Below, piece by piece: positions 61,096 through 64,000 of a stretch of 64,000 nt of DNA (positions are counted from its first letter, which is position 1; each line of letters begins with the position of its first letter). The notes below the pieces were generated by a model. It did no database searches, had not been told where the DNA came from, and worked only from the letters and a program-made list of their open reading frames with translations. Source of the DNA: Streptomonospora salina (GTDB lineage: Bacteria > Actinomycetota > Actinomycetes > Streptosporangiales > Streptosporangiaceae); assembly GCF_014204715.1 (NCBI RefSeq), contig NZ_JACHLY010000001.1, positions 4,424,501-4,488,500 on the forward strand, in the 5' to 3' direction. The translations under genes were made by a program, and so were the position numbers.

Positions 61096-62460
61096 ATGCC
61101 GGACTTCGTCGACGAAGCGGTCTTGCACGTCAAGGCCGGTGACGGCGGGCACGGCTGCGCCTCCGTGCACCGCGAGAAGTTCAAGCCGCTGGGCGGGCCC
61201 GACGGCGGCAACGGCGGCAGGGGCGGCGACGTCGTACTCGAGGTCGACCGCAACACCGCGACCCTGCTGGAGTACCGGCGCCGGCCGCACCGCCGCGCGC
61301 ACAGCGGAACGGCCGGGCGGGGGGCGAACCGCTCGGGCGGCGACGGCGACGACATCGTGCTGCCCGTGCCCGAGGGGACCGTGGTGCTCGACGACACCGG
61401 CGAAGTGATCGCCGACCTGGTGGGCCACGGCACCCGCATGGTCATCGCCCGGGGAGGAAACGGGGGGCTGGGCAACGCCGCCCTGGCTTCGCCCAACCGC
61501 AAGGCTCCCGGGTTCGCGCTCAAGGGCGAAGCCGGCGACGCGCTGGATCTGCGCCTGGAGATCAAGACCATCGCCGACGTCGGTCTGGTCGGTTTCCCCA
61601 GCGGCGGCAAGTCGTCTCTGGTCGCTGCGCTCTCGGCCGCACGCCCCAAGATCGCCGATTACCCCTTCACCACGCTCGTTCCCAACCTCGGCGTCGTCGA
61701 GGCCGGAACGACCCAGTTCGTGGTGGCCGACGTCCCCGGCCTCATCCCGGGCGCGAGCGACGGCAAGGGTCTGGGACTGGCGTTCCTGCGCCACGTCGAG
61801 CGCTGCTCCATGCTCGTCCACGTACTCGACTGCGCGACCCTGGAACCCGGCCGGGACCCGGTCAGCGACCTCGACGCGCTCGAAGCCGAGCTGTCGGCCT
61901 ACGGCGAGGCCGCCGGCGTCGACCTGTCCGACCGGCCGCGCATCGCCGTGCTGAACAAGATCGACGTGCCCGACGGGCGCGAACTCGCCGACATGGTCGC
62001 CCCGATGCTGCGCGAGCGCGGACTGCGGGTGATCGAGGTCTCCGCCGCCGCCCACGAGGGCCTGCGCGAGCTGTCGTTCGCCATGGCCGAGCAGGTCGAG
62101 GCGTCCCGCGCCGAGCGGCCCGAGCCCGAGCCGAGCCGGATCGTGCTGCGCCCGCGCGAGAAGAGCGAAACCCCGTTCGAAATCGTGCCGCTGGGTGACA
62201 ACACCTTCCGGGTGCGCGGCAGTAAGCCCGCACGGTGGGTGCGCCAGACCGACTTCGCCAACGAGGAAGCCGTCGGCTACCTCTCCGACCGGCTCAACCG
62301 GATCGGCATCGAGGAGGCCCTCGCCGCGGCGGGCGCGGACGAAGGGGCCGAGGTCTACATCGGCGACGAGGAGGACTCCGTGGTCTTCGACTGGGACCCC
62401 ACGATCCAAGCGGGGGAGACACCGATCGGCCCGCGCGGCACCGACTCCCGGCTGGGTTGA
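61096..62460 (+). CDS. obg: GTPase Obg (CgtA)
   Basis: 454 aa from ATG 61096. The Gly-rich Obg fold ([20 protein letters not shown]) is followed by a G domain with [10 protein letters not shown] (G1), [12 protein letters not shown] (G2), [10 protein letters not shown] (G3) and [10 protein letters not shown] (G4), and an OCT domain at about 350-430 ([20 protein letters not shown]). Acts in 50S assembly and stress/growth control; in streptomycetes it influences the onset of sporulation. Confidence 0.97.
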   Translation: MPDFVDEAVLHVKAGDGGHGCASVHREKFKPLGGPDGGNGGRGGDVVLEVDRNTATLLEYRRRPHRRAHSGTAGRGANRSGGDGDDIVLPVPEGTVVLDDTGEVIADLVGHGTRMVIARGGNGGLGNAALASPNRKAPGFALKGEAGDALDLRLEIKTIADVGLVGFPSGGKSSLVAALSAARPKIADYPFTTLVPNLGVVEAGTTQFVVADVPGLIPGASDGKGLGLAFLRHVERCSMLVHVLDCATLEPGRDPVSDLDALEAELSAYGEAAGVDLSDRPRIAVLNKIDVPDGRELADMVAPMLRERGLRVIEVSAAAHEGLRELSFAMAEQVEASRAERPEPEPSRIVLRPREKSETPFEIVPLGDNTFRVRGSKPARWVRQTDFANEEAVGYLSDRLNRIGIEEALAAAGADEGAEVYIGDEEDSVVFDWDPTIQAGETPIGPRGTDSRLG

Positions 62461-62554
62461 GGGCGCGGGCGCCGACGCGCCCGCCGCCCGTGTCGCGCGG
62501 GGTATGGGTGGCCCGGCCGCCGATACGACCGCTTCCCATGGAAAGTAGTGCGAC

Positions 62555-63757
62555 GTGCGCAACGCACAGTCAGAACCGGAACCGTCCGAAGGGAACGGCG
62601 CGCTCCCCGAGCGCACCGAACTGACCGGGGCCCGCCGGGTCGTCGTCAAGGTCGGCTCCTCCTCGCTGACCGCGCCCGACGGCAGCATCGACACCGATCG
62701 CATCACCGAGCTGGCCGACGTGCTCGCCGACCGCCGCGCCGCGGGCATCGAGGTGGTGCTGGTCTCTTCGGGAGCCATGGCCGCCGGGGTCGCTCCGATG
62801 GCGCTGAGCGGGCGGCCCCGCGACCTCGCCACCCGGCAGGCCGCGGCCAGCGTCGGCCAAGGGCTGCTGATCGCCCACTACACCGCCGCGTTCGCCCGCC
62901 ACGGGCTCACCGCCGCGCAGGTGCTGCTGACCGTCGAAGACATGATGCGCCGCGTCCAGCACCGCAACTCCCAGCGGACCCTGCGGCGCCTGCTCGACTT
63001 CGGCGCCGTGCCCATCGTCAACGAGAACGACACGGTTGCCACGCACGAGATCCGCTTCGGCGACAACGACCGGCTGGCCGCGCTTGTGGCCCACCTGATG
63101 CGCGCCGACGCTCTGGTCCTGCTCTCCGATGTCGACGCGCTCTACGACGGAGACCCGGCCCGGCCCGGCGCTCGCCGCATCGCCCGCATCAGCGACCCGG
63201 CCGACCTGGACGGCGTCGACATCGGGAGTGCGGGACGCCGCGGTGTGGGCACCGGCGGCATGGTCACCAAGGTGTCCTCGGCGCGCATCGCCACCGAGGC
63301 GGGGGTGCCCACGGTGCTCGCATCGGCCGCCGACGCGCGTGCGGCCCTGGCGGGCGGGAACGTGGGCACGGTGTTCGCCGCCCGCGCGCGACGCCGGCCC
63401 TCCACCCGCCAGTTGTGGCTGGCCCACGCCACCGAGGCCCGCGGCAGCGTCGTGCTGGATCCCGGCGCGGTGCGCGCGGTCGCGGAACGGCGCGCCTCGC
63501 TGCTGCCCGCGGGCGTGGTCAAGGTCGAAGGCGAGTTCTCGGCCGGTGATCCGGTGGACCTGCGCGACGAGGAGGGCGCCGCGATCGCCCGCGGCCTGGT
63601 CAACTACGACGCGGGCGAGATCCCCGACCTGATGGGGCGCTCCACCCGTTGGCTCGCGCGCGAGCTGGGCCCCGGATACGAGCGCGAGATCGTGCACCGC
63701 GACGACCTCGTGCTGCTGGGTGCGGCACGCGAACGCGCGCGGCGCGGCGGCGCGTAG
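62555..63757 (+). CDS. proB: Glutamate 5-kinase
   Basis: 400 aa from GTG 62555. First enzyme of proline synthesis, phosphorylating glutamate. Amino-acid-kinase domain: RRVVVKVGSSSLTAPDG, VVLVSSGAMAAGV, VPIVNENDTVATHEIRFGDN (substrate Asn/Asp) and GVGTGGMVTKVSSARIATEA. C-terminal PUA domain at about 290-385. The usual partner proA is not directly after it. Confidence 0.96.
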   Translation: MRNAQSEPEPSEGNGALPERTELTGARRVVVKVGSSSLTAPDGSIDTDRITELADVLADRRAAGIEVVLVSSGAMAAGVAPMALSGRPRDLATRQAAASVGQGLLIAHYTAAFARHGLTAAQVLLTVEDMMRRVQHRNSQRTLRRLLDFGAVPIVNENDTVATHEIRFGDNDRLAALVAHLMRADALVLLSDVDALYDGDPARPGARRIARISDPADLDGVDIGSAGRRGVGTGGMVTKVSSARIATEAGVPTVLASAADARAALAGGNVGTVFAARARRRPSTRQLWLAHATEARGSVVLDPGAVRAVAERRASLLPAGVVKVEGEFSAGDPVDLRDEEGAAIARGLVNYDAGEIPDLMGRSTRWLARELGPGYEREIVHRDDLVLLGAARERARRGGA

Positions 63758-63867
63758 GCGATGGCGGCAGGCGACCGCGGTCGGCGGGTTTCGGCGAGGC
63801 CGATTCAGGGTTCCGATTCCGCGCGTCGACGCAGACCTGGGCTGATCCGGCAGTATGGTGAACCGCC

Positions 63868-64000
63868 ATGAGGTCCTCCACCCACGAGTTCGACACCGAG
63901 CTGCTCCACAACGGCCGCGTCGTCACGCTCGGCGCTGTGACCTACCGGGGCCGGACGGTGCTGCATCCGGGGCCCGACCGCTTCGCGCCGCTGCGGCGGT
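63868..64000 (+). CDS. Incomplete gene at the right edge, unknown
   Basis: Open from ATG 63868 to the window end (44 codons): MRSSTHEFDTELLHNGRVVT, then LGAVTYRGRTVLHPGPDR. Too short to assign; it is not the start of proA. No clear ribosome binding site. Confidence 0.4.
   Translation, partial: MRSSTHEFDTELLHNGRVVTLGAVTYRGRTVLHPGPDRFAPLRR

Overview
This is high-GC (roughly 70% or more by eye) chromosomal DNA from an actinomycete. The marks are the clpP1-clpP2-clpX, folC-ndk-mreBCD-mrdA-rodA and rne-rplU-rpmA-obg-proB gene orders, an Eis-type acetyltransferase, a mycothiol-linked nitroreductase-like protein, and frequent GTG/TTG starts. The overall order suggests a Nocardiopsaceae-like or related Streptosporangiales genome; that assignment is inference. 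One tRNA-associated integrative element interrupts the chromosome.

Layout. 1-24.4 kb is chromosomal metabolism and transport: ilvD (cut by the left edge), a NERD membrane protein, an amidase, a decayed MFS fragment, malQ, pepN, a DsbA-like nitroreductase homologue, small conserved proteins, aldehyde dehydrogenase, rpiB, eis, a membrane PP2C-type phosphatase, mgtE, an ABC ATPase, a [2Fe-2S] ferredoxin with a lysine-rich tail, a TetR/DHA2-MFS pair, an ABC exporter and a nucleotidyltransferase. 24.4-36.7 kb is the accessory region. 36.6-36.9 kb holds tRNA-Gly(UCC) and tRNA-Pro(UGG). 37.1-41.6 kb is tig, clpP1, clpP2, clpX. 41.7-46.7 kb is a DUF305 lipoprotein, a secreted LVIVD-repeat protein, folC, a DUF4233 protein and ndk. 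47.6-53.4 kb is the lateral-wall cluster mreB-mreC-mreD-mrdA-rodA. 53.5-63.8 kb is a radical-SAM protein and its DUF2344 partner, rne/rng, rplU, rpmA, obg and proB, followed by an incomplete gene.

The accessory region is an actinomycete integrative and conjugative element (AICE, pSAM2 type). From about 30.3 to 36.5 kb it carries a GntR repressor, a Pra-type activator, an FtsK/TraSA translocase, a rolling-circle Rep, an excisionase and a tyrosine integrase. The last five genes, counting the small one before tra, overlap by one base at every stop/start. The integrase ends about 110 bp from the 3' end of tRNA-Gly, the expected attachment site. Left of this backbone lie three small genes, a TPR-like XRE regulator translationally coupled to a flavoprotein, and a strikingly AT-richer two-gene operon at 25.9-27.4 kb.

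That operon is the most interesting content. It encodes a four-helix membrane protein and a DUF4868 protein that together look like KwaA and KwaB of the Kiwa anti-phage system. The Shine-Dalgarno of kwaA lies inside a perfect 12-bp stem immediately before a TTG start, and a 13-codon upstream reading frame begins in the loop, so translation of the membrane sensor may be conditionally masked. Just downstream of kwaB is a hairpin-rich, apparently non-coding block (25.55-25.84 kb). I could not find the left attachment site, so the element's left limit is uncertain.
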